From Undaria pinnatifida (taxonomy: Eukaryota; Sar; Phaeophyceae; Laminariales; Alariaceae): a stretch of DNA of 64,000 nucleotides. The position numbers were made by a program, and so were the translations under genes. The notes under the pieces were generated by a model. The model saw only the letters and a list, made by a program, of their open reading frames with translations. It was not told the DNA's origin and made no database searches. Location of the stretch: positions 3,027,651 to 3,091,650 of the forward strand of contig JABAKD010000008.1 in NCBI GenBank assembly GCA_012845835.1. Reading direction: 5' to 3'. Position 1 is the first letter of the stretch. Every line of letters begins with the position of its first letter. Shown piece after piece: positions 12,301 to 26,751 of the stretch.

Positions 12301-15300
12301 CCCACCAACACCAACACAATCACCGCCAACAAAATCAACATGAATCTCATTTAACGACAAAACCAATACCAACACTAACACCACCACAAACGCCACCCCC
12401 AAAGTCATCAACCCACCTCCTCCTCGTCCCACGGTCCACCAATCGGGCCCCTAACCGGCGGCGCCACGACCTCCACCTCCGCCGCCTTCCCTCTTCCCGA
12501 CGATCCAAACAGCGCCACCCCACCAGGCGGCGCCGCCCCACCCCCGCCGCTCAACCGTCCCGAATTCCCAAACATCTTCGCGCTCATCGCCTTCACATCA
12601 ACCCCCACCACGTCCTCCTTCGGCCGACGCCGTGAAGACGATGACGACGACGATGACCCCGCCTCCGCCCCCGCCGCAGCCGCGCCTCCGGCCCCAGGGG
12701 TAGTCACGGGTGATAGCGACCTTCCACCAGCAGGGGTAGGGCTAAGGCCGCCGCCGCCGCCCCCTCCCCCCCCCCCCGCCACCGCCTCCTCCTGCTGCAT
12801 CGCTTGTAGCCGGCGCCGAGGCCGCGGCAGCTGATGCTGTAGCCGGTGATGCCGCCGTAGCCACTGCGGCTGCTACGGCACCGGCGCTACCGCCGGCGGC
12901 GCTCCCAGCGTTAACCGCCGACCCCGGAGAGGGGGCAGCAGCCGATCCCACATCATCACCGTCCCGAGCTCCATTGCTGCCCCCGGACGTGGGCTGCTTG
13001 GACCACGATCTTCGCCACGTGGAAGGCTCCTTGTTTACAGCGACGCCGGCGGAGGGAGCGTTGCTGCTGTTGCTGTTGCTGCCGCTCGTGGCGGCGGCGC
13101 GGGCGTAGGCAGCGGCGGCGGCACTGACGGACCTCGGCTTCGCGGCCGTTGTCGCCGGCTGCGCCGGCGCAGCCGGCGGCATCGCTACCGCTGGCGACGG
13201 CGCAGCCGCCGTCCCCGCCGGTTGCGCCGGCGACGCCAGCTCGGCCGCGTCTTCTCCACCCGTGCTGCCTACCCCCGCCTGCTGCCCCGGGCTCCCGTGA
13301 CTGGTGGTGGCGGAAAAGCCAGGTACCGATGAGAACGACGACCTCGCCGCCCCCCCGATCCCGCCCGAGCCGAATCCCGAGGTCAACGCAAACGATGACC
13401 TACCAACCGACCCCGTCCCCCCTCCAACTCCTCCTCCTCCGCTCCACGCGCTCCGATCAGGCTGCTTCCTGGAGCGCGCGGCCGACAACGACGGAGAGAG
13501 CAGTTTTTCGGGAACGGGGGCGGTATCCGCCGCGGCGCCGTACAAGGAGCTACCGGCCCGTGTCCTCTCCCCTTCCCCACCACCTCCTTCATCCTCGTCC
13601 ACGTTTGGCATGGCGTCAGCGCCGTCCGGGCCTACGGAGCCGCTACTCCACGGGCGAGGGTTAACTTTTCCGCGCTGTCGGACCGCCGCGAAGCTCGGGG
13701 AGAGAACCGCGGCGCTTTCTTTCCGAGCGGGGGGTAGCCGGGCGGCTTTTGCCGCGGCTTCTCGCTCCCGGATCAGCTCCATCACGGAGGATGTCTTTCT
13801 GAGCAGCTTGGATGGGAGGACCTTTCCTTCATCCTTATCCTTGGGGTTGTCTGCCTCAGTGTTCATCTCTTTCTTAGCCGCGCCGTCGTCATCACTGCCT
13901 CCGACACTGACACCACCACCACCACCGTCTCCGCCACTACCGACAGCGGCATCCTGGCTACCGCCACCGACAGCGCTACCTCTAGCGCTATTGCCACCAC
14001 CACCACCATCACCACCGTCAGCACTACCACCCTCATTAGCATCCAAACGCATGCCATCATCCGCACCATCAGTAGCGGCAGCAGTCGCAGAAAAAGACTT
14101 GCCCGAGCCACCAGCAGCGTCAGCGCTGTTAACCCCAAGGGAAGCCGCGGTCAAACTCGATTCAGCAGAGCCAAACATCCGGTGAGACTGCTCCCCCCCT
14201 CCCCCCCCCGCTCCCGCCTCCTTCTCCTCAACCTCCGGCGTCGTGGTGTACCCTACCGTCGGTTCGTTCCCATCGCCGTCCGCATCTGCTGCAGCTGCTA
14301 TTGCTGCTGCTGCTGCTGCCGATGTGAGCCTTCCCGGGGACAGCGCGCCGGTCGAGTCCGCTCCTTGCTGAAGAAGCGGTTGCTGCTGCTCGAGCTGCTG
14401 CTGCTGCTGCTGCTGCTGCTGCCGCTGGCGAGGGCTTATCTTCTTGTTGCGCGCGAATCGCTCGCGTTCCGCCGCTTCCTGCTCCAGCCTGAGGTTAAAA
14501 AACAAACAGGTGAACGCAATCGGTTTTAACACATTTAAGTGGGAGCGTGGCGAGAGCTTTTCCCACCGCACACACGTTTATGGGAACAAAATTACTTGAA
14601 ATAAGTACGGGGTCATTTTCGCAGCGGAAAAAAGGTTCACACTTCAGACAGGTCACGATCTAGATCAGCAGCGGACAGATCACGACCTAGATCATCTCCA
14701 TCGGACACATCACGCTCTAAATCATCTACATCGGACCCATCACGATTTAGATCATCTACATCGTACAGATCACGACGTAGACCATCTATATCGGACAGAT
14801 CACGATCTACTGTAGATCATCTACATCGGACAGATCACGATCTATACAATCTACATCGGACAGATCACGATCTAGATAATCTATCTATAGTATATCCTGT
14901 ATGTGCCGTTCTGAGATAGATGTTGTGCAAGATCTGTATCTATAGAGTACAGATCCAACCCCAGAAGCCAATTTCACGAACAATATTCTAACATCGCCCG
15001 CTGCTGTGAGTTCGACAGATTTAGGTCGATACTCATCTTTGCAAGCTGCGTGATACACCGGCCGCTCGTTGTAAGGTAGAATGGTGTCATGACTCATCAT
15101 TGCTAATGGCAATATTACATATATACAGCAGTAGTAAATAGTAAGACCCAATGAATAGTAGTAATATTAATAGTACCAACACTACGAATATCAACATTAA
15201 CATTTGTTCAATCATGCAGATCGTACGGCTCCCACCCATAAGTATGAGCTAGACCATACAGATCTTCCCTGAAATATCTACAGTAGATCATTAAGTGGGA

Positions 15301-18300
15301 ATCGATCATCTGTCCAATGTGTCAAAAGGGTTGCCTATAGTGGGAGTAGGAACCGTGCTCCGTTTCGAAAGGGATGCGTGGTTTATGGTCAAATGACTTA
15401 GGCGAGCAACAGATGAGCACGCCCCCCCCCTCCCACCGCCTGCCGGCTTAAATTCAAAACAAATGAGGGAAATAAAGGGTCTAACCTGCGGCGCCGTTCT
15501 TCGTCGTACGCCACCTCCTGGTCCCGCTCTTGGTCCAGCAGGTACCCTCCACCATTCGCAACAGCGCTCGCCTGTGCCGTAACAGAACATATCGGCAAAG
15601 CAGCAGCAGCAATAGCAGCACAAGCAATGGCAGCGGCAGTAACAACAGCAGTAGCAGTAGCAGTAGCAGCAGTAGCGATGTCAGCGGCAATGTCAGGAGC
15701 AGCAGCAGCGGCAATAGCAGCAGAAGCACGCAGAACAATAGCGATGTCAGCAGCAATGTTAGCAGTAGCAGAAGAAGTATCAGCACCAAATAACAGCAGC
15801 AATAGCAGCAGCAACAGCAGAAGCAGCAGCAATCACAGCAGCAATAACAGCAACAGCAGCAGCAACAACAATAGCAGCAGAAACACCCGCAATAGCAATA
15901 GCACAGCAATAGCAAAATAGCACTAGCAGCAGTACAAACGTCAGAAACAAAAACAACAGCAACAGCAATCACCACCACCACCACCACACCAACACCAACA
16001 CCAACCACAAAACAACAACAACAACACCAACACCACCAACACCACCAACACCACCAACACCAACACCACCAACACCACCACCAACAACCGCAAGCTTGGT
16101 CAAGTAGCAACTCACCTGGTAAAGGTGGCTAGCCCACGATATAACTTCTTCGCGCGACTGCGCCTGCATCACAACGGAAGTCACCCCGGCCACAACCGAA
16201 AAGCAGTTCGGCACCCCGGACTGGACAATAAAAAAACGCAGCGCACAAAATCCCGGCGAGCGGGGAAGGGGAAGCGCATGCGGGGTGGTGAGGTTATGGC
16301 TGCGATAGGGATTTCCTTTTATTTTCGCACAAAAACGCGGGGAACGGGGAAAGGGAAGCGCATGTGGGGTGGCGTGGGGTGGGGTGGCGTGGAGGCGGTT
16401 GGTTTCTTTTTTTCGCACAAAAACACGGGGAACGGGGACAGGGAAGCGCATGTGGGGTGTTTTGTTTTTGGGGGGAGGGCAAAAACGCGGGGAACTGGGA
16501 CAGGGAAGCGCATGTGGGGCGGGGTGGGGTGGAGCGTCGATTTTTTTTTTTGCACATAAACGCGGGGAACGGGGACGGGGAACGCGCATGTGAGGTGGGG
16601 TTAGGGTTAGGGTAGGGATTGGGGTTGGAAGTGGGGGTAGGGGTTGGGGCTGGAGCGGGGGTGGATTGAGGATTGGGTGGGGGTGGCGGTGGCCGTGGGG
16701 GTAGGTTAGGGTGTGTTAGGGTTATAGGAGGGTTGGGTTTGGGGTGCGAGTGGGAGCGTGGGATTATTGGGACGGAGACGGGGCGTGGAGCTTGAGGTTG
16801 GGCGTATGACGAAAAAAACACAAAATCACAAACGAAACAAAACCAAAAATCGGCGGTGGGGGTGGGTACCATCGATGACGGCGCGCAAATTATATATTTG
16901 TACACCACGTAGCATGACCACGGCCTCACCTCGCTGGTAGGTACAAGAGCAACCGCCGAACCGATCATCGGCATGGCTCCCTGGAGGGTGCCGCCGGGCC
17001 CAAGCTTGTACCAGGACATCTTTCCCTCCCTGAGATCGACCCAGACGTTCTTCCATTTCCCCGCCTAGAAGGCAATAAGCCAACAAAAAAGCAAACGCGA
17101 GTGCAAAAATCAAAATCAAAGCAACATTATCACCAAAACGACAATATTCATAAAACCTCCACCAAAACGGATACCTCAACCTTTTCTGATCCTGGGCACG
17201 GCGACCTGTTCTTTGTTGGTGCTTTGGTCAACCCGAAAGCAAACCAAAAGCAAAGCAAATTCCTCAAACAAAACAGCGAAACCGTCACAAAAGCAACGCA
17301 AAAAAACCCCGACAACCCTAGCAAAATCCTCACAAAACGGAAAATCCTGTCGTTTCTGCTATAAATACCAGCGCTATTGGGCGCCCCGGCCTTCCTCGGT
17401 CAACCCCAATCCAAACGCGAAACAAGGCAAAAAAAACCCGAGAAAAAAACCGAACCCCCCCCCCCCCCCGCGAAAAAACGAAAATCCTCACAAATCCTCA
17501 AAACATCATCACAGCAAAAACAAAAAAAACCCACGATAAAAAAAGTCCCAACATTATCGTAACAACGAACGAAAAATCTTTACATTGCCACAGCAAACAA
17601 CAAAAAAATATCGCAAAATCAAGCAAGACTAGTGCAAGAAAGACATGGTAAAATCCTCTCTCACCTTTTTGCCGGTGGATTCAACCGCCTTTTTCAGCCA
17701 ACCCTCTCGGACAGGCGCGCGTCGGAAGATGAGGTTCAGGGGGGGTTTCCATCCCGTTAGCATGCCGATTGTCTCCTCGTACGCTCGGAGTACCACCGAC
17801 TCGCCTGAACGGTCACGGGGGTATACGTTAGGCGGGATTCGTAGCACGTATGGGGGAGGAGCGTCTACCACAGAGGGTGATGTTTGGGGAGCTTGTTGGG
17901 GGTAAGGGCTACTCAGGGCGGCAAGAGAAGGACTGGATGGCTCATCTCAAGCAGGATATGTCGGTCTTTGGAATGAAATTCGAAGGGTGGCGAAAGGCTG
18001 CTCAGAAGGCCGGCCGATGGTTTCGACGAGTAGAGGAGGCGATGGTTTCGACGAGTAGAGGAGAGAGCCGAGTTGTTCATGCGGAATTGGCATGAAACGG
18101 AGAGACGCAAAGCTGCAGAGCGACGCGCAAAGGCTGCGGCAGCGCCATCCACCGTCGGCATCTCTAAGCGGCCGGGGGGAGGGTTGAGGGTTGAGGGTTG
18201 AGGGGGGAGGGGGGAGGGGGGAGGGGGGAGGGGGGAGGGGGGAGGGGGGGAAGGGGGGGCGTCACGCCCAAGAGACTGAAGTCTGGGTCTGGCCATCATC

Positions 18301-18991
18301 GTCTTGAAATTTGTGGGCCTTCCAATGGCCGCCACACGATAGCGTAAGACCGCCCTGACTTCTTCGCCATGTTGCGTTCTCTACCCAGTGCCAGTGATGA
18401 TGCAATTGATACCCTCTACGAGCCCAATGCCGTCTTTAGTCAGTTCCTGGCGTCTGCTAGTATGACATTTTTCCTTTCCTTGCTTCCTCTTCTTGTCTTG
18501 TTTTTTCTTGTTTTCTTGTCTTCTCTTTCCTTTCCTTTCCTTTCTCGTTTTTTCGCTTTTTTGTCTTTTCTTCCCTTCATCTTTTCTTTTCTTTGTTCCT
18601 TTTTTTCCAGTTGACTTGCGTCTGTCGTGCGTATGCGCAGTGATAGGTACTACGTGCAATATACGTGGGAGTCTTGGGTGGCAATCGGTATAGTCGGTTT
18701 TTCCAGGCGCGAGTAGTGAGACGTATGCACCATCAGCATGGACCCCTGGCACATCGTAGGCTGACTCCCAATTCACTTCTATATGTTTCTCGTGGAGACT
18801 TGAATTGCGTCAGCTGTGATATATGCGTGTTCCACTATATGCGTGTACCACCTTTAATTTTTTTTTTACTTCCCTGAGGTATTCCTCAGCTCCAGAGTGA
18901 CTGGAGCCTGTCCTGTGACCACCGACTTAATTATGCGAGTTAATGTGAGAACAACAACAACAGCAACAACAGCAACAGCAGCAACAACAGC

Positions 18992-19058
<67 letters not shown>

Positions 19059-22000
19059 CCAACACCAACACCAACACCAACACCATCACCAACACCAACA
19101 CCAACACCAACACCAACACCAACACCAACATCAACACCAACACCAACACCAACAACGTTAGGGTCGGGGTTGGCGGGGGGGGTTAGGGAGATAAGTTAGT
19201 CGGGGGTTGCCATCCCGTCAGCATGCCATTTGTCCCCTTGTACGGTCTGAGCACCACTGACTCGCCTGGACGGTCACACGGGAACGAGTACACAGAGGCA
19301 TCAATAGCTTGTGTTAGGGGTGGGGGTATGGGGGGTAGGGGGTGGGGGCTAGGGGTGGGTTGGGGAGGAGGGGAGGGGTTCGGGGTCAGGGAAGTGGTTT
19401 GAGATTGGGGCTAGGGGTTGGAGGTAGGAGTACGGGTTGGGCGTTGGGGGCTAGGGATGACATAAGAGGTTGGGGTCGGAATTGCGTTGCTGAGGAGGTT
19501 CTCGCGCGCAAGGTTCCGCCCATAAGTACGTACTTATATTTTGTGATACGTGCAGCGGTAGCGTATACCAGTATATACCAGATGCCTTGGTAGTATACCA
19601 GATGCCCTGGTACGTACTACCAGGGGTACTACCAGGGATATTGTATCAAGTACGTACTACACTGCTGGACAGAAAGATGATGCGTATCTGGTATACTAGC
19701 GTATAATATAATACGTACAGCAAGCAGTGGTATGGTGTTATGGTCGTATTTTTGGGCGCCGGGGGAAGAAAGGTCGGCGCCGAACGAATCAAAATTTGAA
19801 AGTATACCAGGTATGGAAATTCTCAAAAACGAAACAAAACAAGGCGAAACGAAGTTGAGCACGAAATTCAACAAATGTTTCGGTCGAACGCAAACTTGAC
19901 GTATTCGTTACTTCTGTAAAGTTCGTAACAGCGAATGCAATACGTACCAGGTAGAAAACAGCTGCACAAGACAAACAAACGAGACAACGCAACCCCCGCC
20001 CCCGAAAATCAACAAGAAAAACGCGACTGTAAACTAAACACCGGAAAAAAAGAAAAAAAAGAGGCTTGTAAACCGAAACAAAACAGAACCAAAAGCAAAG
20101 CAAAACAAAACAAAACAAAAACAGAACCAAAAGCAAAAGCAAAAGCAAAAGCAAAAGCAAAACGAAAACACGCAAAACAAACACAACACAAACACAACGA
20201 AGAAAGCACTACAGAAACACAACAGGAACATAACAGAAGCAGCGCACGGTAGAACCACATCAGAACAAAACCAAAACCCAAACCACAAAACCAAACCGAA
20301 CCGTACCAAAACGAACCGACTACAAAGCAAAACCCTTTGTCGATTACCGTTGACAGAAGCCAGAGCCGAGCCCACAGAGACCTGGCTCAGCTCGGGGTTG
20401 GCGAGCTTCACGATAGCCCACTCCTTCGACCTCTCCAGCACTACGCCCAGAGGCTGCTTCGTCTCGAAATCCGCCTGTTTTGATAAAAAAAACGCGTCAC
20501 GGTGAGCGTTAGCATGGCCCGAAAAAATTTGGAGAAACAAAAGCCAAAAAAACAAACAAACGCGCTGTATGTATGATGCTAGGTACCAGGTACCATGCTA
20601 GGTACAAAAACAAAATATTTGTCAGTATTGGTGCGACGGCGCATACGGCGCATACTTTGCAGTACAATACTAATAACACAGACCGCACATACACAACACA
20701 AATACAACATACAGCACATACAGCACGTACAGCACATACAGCACATACAGCAATCAAGCACATAATGTTCTGATGCTGTTGTCATTCCGACACCTGCACG
20801 GTGATCGCGGTTGTGAGCCCCCCCCCGCCCACAAACCGCAACCGCCCCGTTTTTCCACGAGCTACAGCTGCAAGTCAACACATACCCCACTTTAGAGGGA
20901 AACGCAAGAGTATCAACGCAAAAAAAGAAACGAGGGAGGGCCTCTTCTCACGTAGTAGAAGGTGTCCTCCAGCCTGAGCGCCTCGGCCAAGAGAGGGTCT
21001 GTGTCGTCTGGAGGGCTGTTGTTGATGGCCGCCTTCAAAGTCGCGATCCATCGAAGGCTGTCCTCGAAGCTCGACCCCTTCAGCGAAAAAACAAGCCACA
21101 CGGGAGGACACGCGACACGGAGTACACCATTGGTCATTTGTTTGGTCGCTGTGACTGGAACAGGTCCAGGGTATCCCCTGGGCCCGTGTTTAAGACGCTT
21201 GAACAGAAAAACAGAAAACCTGAAAAGCAGGCAAGCTCAGCGCAGGGGAGAACGACACGCGGCACCGGCTTTTCCTCCCCTCTACCCCGCCCCCCCCCGC
21301 CCCACCCCGCCCCCACCTCTACCCTCCCCATCGCCCCTGCCTCCCAACCCCACGCCCTCCCCCCCCCCCCCCCCCTCCCGCTCCGGCCATCTCCCACTTG
21401 CCTGCAGGTGAAGAACGAGTCCCGCCACGACAAGCTCAAACGAGTACGCCTTGAGGTTTGTCTCGAAAACGGAGCAGCTCGGCGAAATCTTGTGCACCTG
21501 CCAACAAAAAAAAAATGTGAGTCGGAAAGTTGGAAGTACATGAGCATCATTTTTTGGCAGACGGATGTTTCGCTCCTCCATCACCACTACCCCTATGACC
21601 AAACACAACACCACCAGGTCCCCTAACAATACCCTTACCGCCTCCTTATAGCCCCCATACAAAACCCTCACGAAGCTGCAGATGGAGGTAGTAGGACGCC
21701 CATCCGACTTACACAAAGCAACCTTCACCTCTATATCATAATCATAAAAACACACACATATGATACTAACAGGTGTTCGTCATTAAACGTGTTATATTTT
21801 CAATTGTGCTCAAAATCATGATTTTTTCGCATAAAAATATAATTAGAGCAACTTCAATATCATACCATGGCACCTTTAGCCGTACAAAGCACCCCCCCCC
21901 CCGACCCCCCCCCCCCCCCCCCCCGCCCCAATCAACAACCCCCCCCCCCCCTCCCCCACACATGCCTGCGTCGGCCGTACAAGTGCCAGTTCTTGAACAA

Positions 22001-25000
22001 CAGCAGCCGACCCTTTTACTCCGCCCCAGAGATATCAAGACTACGGCTATGCATGGAATGAGTACCCCCCCCCCCCCAACCGCCTGATCACCAATAAAAC
22101 CCCTCCAAACAACACAAACATACAGTACATAGTTCAGCCATACAAAATGACCCCTACCCCCCCAAAAAACAAGAATCATCTACCCCCCCCCGCACCCCAA
22201 CCAACACACACCTGCTTTGGTCGCACATAGTGCCGATCCTCGAACACCAGCAGCCGCCCCTTCTCCAACACATAATGCGCCGGCTTCCATCCACCCTCTC
22301 CGGTCTTAGGCCGCGTCAGCAAGCCCCCCTTCAAAAGCGCGCCCTCCCCCTCCTCCTCCCCACTAGAAGAACCCCCGCTTCGTGAGTCGAAACCCCTGCT
22401 TAGGGATGAAGCCCCCACCGTTCCGCCCCCCGTCCCCTCCCCGGCCTCCTCTTGGGTCCTGCCTCCGCCTTCTCCTGAAGCTCCTCCCGCCGTGGGGGGT
22501 TCAAAGAAGCTTTCCAAGAAATCGCTCATGGCCAAGGGGTCCTGGTTGGTGTAGGGTGTTGTCGGATGTTGGGGGGGGGGGGGGTGATGTTTTAGTGATA
22601 GAGTGAAGTTTGGGATGTTTGTTGTTGATGTTTGCGTCCGAGTGCACTATAGAGACGACCCTACCGCCGTAGGAATAAACTGGCTATTGCCTCCTTCCTC
22701 CCGTCTCGAAGACAGACTGCACTGCGTAGAAAAACACACACACACTTTAGTGCGGGTAGTGTCGTCTGGCTAAGTACGGCACTAGCGAGGGACCACGACT
22801 GGAACGTGAGAACATCATCATCATCATATCTCACCTCTCCCCCCGCGACCCTGGTGGTCTCCATGGCTTGTGCCCTCTTCTGTAAGTTGCACTTGATGGC
22901 CTTGCCAACGGCTTTCGTCCACACGTTAAGCTCCTCCTGGTTAGCCGCTCGGCACACCAGCTCGTCGGTGCCGTTGCGGACAATCAGGAGCAGGCTCTCA
23001 CGAACTTCCACCTGTTAGGGTAGGGAACGGTAGGGAAGGGTAGGGTAAGGTGGGTCAGGGTAGGGTAGGGTAGGGTAGGGTAGGGTAGGGTAGGGTAGGG
23101 TAGGGTAGGGTAGGGTAGGGTAGGGTAGGGTAGAGTAGGGTATGGCAAGGTAGGGTAGGGATGGTTGGATTAGGTTGGGGTTGGGTGGGTGGGCGGGCGG
23201 GTAGGTGCCGTTCCGCCTATCGTGTGCGTACTAATACACCATCACCATCAAATACAAAACAAAAAAAGTCCGACAAGTTTGTACCGGGCAGGACAATCAG
23301 GGGTACCTCTCCCATCTCGCCCCGCATCCCCGGCTTCTCCTTTCTCACCCATTCCAGCCTCTTTTCATTCGCCTTCTCCCACCGCCGCTCCCTCCTACCC
23401 CTCTCCTCCCCTTCCCCCTCCCCACGCTCCTCCCTCCCTCCATCTACCCCCTCCCTCCCCTCCCCTCCCCCCTCACCCCCTCCCTCCAACTCCTTCACCT
23501 CCCTCCACTTCCCCGGCCCCTGCTTACCTGGGTCGTAGGCGGCAGCTTGAACGCGCCCTGCACCTGGAGAGTGCTGCTGTGGCTGGCGTGGAACGTTAGC
23601 TTCCCCCCGCGGATGACGAAATACTTGCGCGACCACTCCCCCGACCCTCCTTTCCCTTCCAAGAGCGCGTCCTGTACGGCACGTTAGGGAACGGCACGGT
23701 AGAGCACGGCACACCAGGGAACGGCACACCAGAGAACGGCACACCAGGGAACGGCACACCAGGGAACGGCACACCAGGGAACGGCACACCAGGGAACGGC
23801 ACGTCACAGCACGGCAGGGCACGGCACGACAGAGCACGGTAGGGCACGGCACGGCATGGCAGAGCAACGACGACCAGGGCAGAGCAACGACGACCAGGGC
23901 AGAGCAACGCAGAGCAACGGAGACCAGGGCACCGCAGGGCACAGAAAGGCACAGCAAGGCACAAGAAGGCACAGCAAGGCACAAAAGGTCAGAGCAAGGT
24001 GCGGCAGGGCAAAACAGGGCACAGCAACGTAAAATTAGGGCAATCTAACTCTGCCCCTCTCCCCTGCCCCCCCCCCCCCGTCCTCCCACCCCCCTCCTTC
24101 AGTTCCCCCTCCCTTGATCCCCCCGCCCCCTCCTCTCTCTAATTGATCTCTATCTCTCCCTCCTCCCCCCCCCCATCCCCATCTCCTTCCTCTCCTGCCC
24201 TTCCTTCTCGTACCGCCTTTCCTCCCGTCCCCACAATGACCCCTCCCACCCACCCCCTCTGCCTTGCTTCCCTCTCCCCTCCCCTCCTCTCCCTCTCACG
24301 CCCCCCCCGGCACTCTCCCATCCCCTCTCACCGGTGCGAGTTGTTGCGGGCTTTTCTTGAAGTCTCCTCCCGTAACGGCCGCCCCAAGCGGTGCCGTCGG
24401 CAGGGGGAGGTTCGTCGGCGTCGGAATGCCTGCTCGGAGCTTGAGCAGGTAGCCCCTCGTAATGCCCTTTAGCTGTTTCGCCGAGAACAAGCAGAAACAT
24501 AAAGTACGGCATTAAATTGAATACTTTGGTACACCTTTTCAGGCCAAAGTACTTCGAATTGCCAGGTATGACAATTTGGGGGCAAGCGGTGCGGTCGGTA
24601 GGGCGGGGTTCGTCGGTGTTGGAATACGTGCTCGAAGCTTGAGCAGGTAGCCCCCCCCTGTACCGCCCTTCAGCTGTTTCGTCGAACGCAAAAAAAGAGA
24701 AAAAAATGGCACTAAGAATTATAACCCCTTTCGAATCGAAACCCTAATCATTGTACTATGGAAAAAAAACACGGGCAAGTATACATCATCTAACTAAATA
24801 CAAAATACAGCAGTAGTGGTGGTCTACCTCTGTAGTGCCGGTATGTGCACTGTAGAGGTAAACAACGGCAATATAGCGGCAACCGGCACTACTCCGCATA
24901 CTGGCATTACTGGTTGCTCCCATCCGTGCCAAGCAATTTCACACGCACTAAGGCGGGCAACCGGCACTACTCAACCGGCACTATAGAGGGACAACACTCG

Positions 25001-26706
25001 CTGACAATATTAACGCTGGTTGTTCCCATCTGTGCGAAACGATTTCACAGGCACTGTAGCGGGCAAACGGCACTACTCAACCGGCACTGTAGAGGAATCA
25101 CTACCGTACTGGCAGGCCCACCTTCTCGATGGTATCATGGATAGCGTCTCGCCACTCCTGCCTCTCGCTCTGGTCCTTCGCCCCCAATTGCGTCACCTAA
25201 AAACAAAAAATACGGGGAGAGGGGGGGGTGGGGGAGGGTGGGGTAAGGGGACGCGGCTCAAACCAAAATCGTTAGTATCTTATCCCAATACGTAGTGTCT
25301 ATGCATCTACAGACGTCCACAGCAGTATAGCAGCAAGATGTTGCTGCTGCTGCTGCTGCTGCTGCATCTGCTCACCACTTTTGACCAAAGGTAAGGTACC
25401 CCACCCCGCAAGTGCATGGATTGCAACCAATGTGTGCTTATTGCTTCCTAGATGAAAAATTGCCACCCACTCACCCGGGAAAACGTCGCTTGTATCCCCT
25501 GGCTGTTTGATCTCGGCTTTCACCAACCAGCATCTACCGAACTGGAATAGCCTTCCCCGTGCTCCCTTGCCGAGCGCCCCCCACAACCCCCCCACCCCCT
25601 CCCCCACCCCCCCCGTCCACCTCCCCCTGGTATGGTATTGTCCTAGAAGCCTGGTGAAGGCTAAGGATTCAGGATATACTGGTAGCATTTAAGGATACGG
25701 TATCACCCCCGACCCCTCCGAAAACGCCCACCCATATCTATCTCCTATAAACCTCTTTAGGTTTTCAGCGGGAAAACTTGACAGGTAACACCCTCGACCC
25801 CTCCGAAAACGCCCACCCATATCTATCTCCTATAAACCTCTTTGGGTTTTCAGCGGGAAAACTTGACAGGTAAAACTGACGTTTACAGCATCGGCCACTT
25901 CGAAATCAAAGCGAGTTGCTGCTTGGATAGTGGTGATGTGCTTCTTGTCCGAACTGCAGCAACAAAACAACAGGATGACCGACACGGTGGGTCCCATTCG
26001 TACTGCTGCGCACTGACGGAGACGGTCGATAACATCGCACATGTCGTGTCTTTGGTCGCTCTATCCGGGCTTCAGCAGGGTTAACCGGGCTCCAGCAGGG
26101 TTAACCGGGCTCCAACAAGGTTAATCCCGTCTCCCAAACCAAACACATCGGCTGATGTTATAGTTCTGGCCCGCCAAGGCCTCCTTAGACCTAATACGAT
26201 ACCTTTTTTAGTGTGGGGAGTTCCCCCCCCCCCCCCCCCCCCCCCCGCGCGCCTCAACCAGCCCAACCCCTCCCCCAACCCCCCTAACACCCCATCCCCC
26301 CCTCAATCCCCTCTCTTAAGCTTGACTTGTTAGTGTGATCCGTTTGCCTACCCCTTTAGCCCGTTTGTGTACTGCTGTGCTGTACCTTTCCACCCGAGGT
26401 GAGCTTGATGCCGAAGGTTGAGCTAGGCTCGTCGCAAAACCGGACCTCGCTGTCCTCGTCCAGAGGAATTTCCTGGTGGCGTAATAAATATATAGTGCGG
26501 ATACAGATGCAATACACAAAGGGCAAGGTCAGGTAAAGCAAGGAGAGGCAAGGCATTAGCAGCGAAGGTTGTCGGCAGTATACAGCATGGAGTGTAGTAG
26601 TAGTCGTAGTAGTAGTAGTAGTAGTAGTAGTCGTAGTAGTAGTAGTCGTATAATAGTAGTAGTAGTGATAGTAGTACTAGTAGTAGTCGTACTAGTAGTA
26701 GTAGTT

Positions 26707-26751
<45 letters not shown>

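Noticed and set aside
13304-14185. Plus-strand open frame of 293 residues, antisense to the linker exon
   Set aside because: It mirrors the GC-rich low-complexity exon on the minus strand, which has phase-matched splice sites; the antisense frame is Pro/Ser/Leu-rich with no support.
15481-16110. Cys/Leu/Val-rich minus-strand frame of 209 residues, membrane-like
   Set aside because: It is a translation of a trinucleotide repeat within an intron.
25299-25688. Candidate extra PH exon ([12 protein letters not shown])
   Set aside because: No donor/acceptor choice gives the right phase, and joining 25887 directly to 25196 gives a continuous PH end (FDFEVADA to VTQLGAKDQ).
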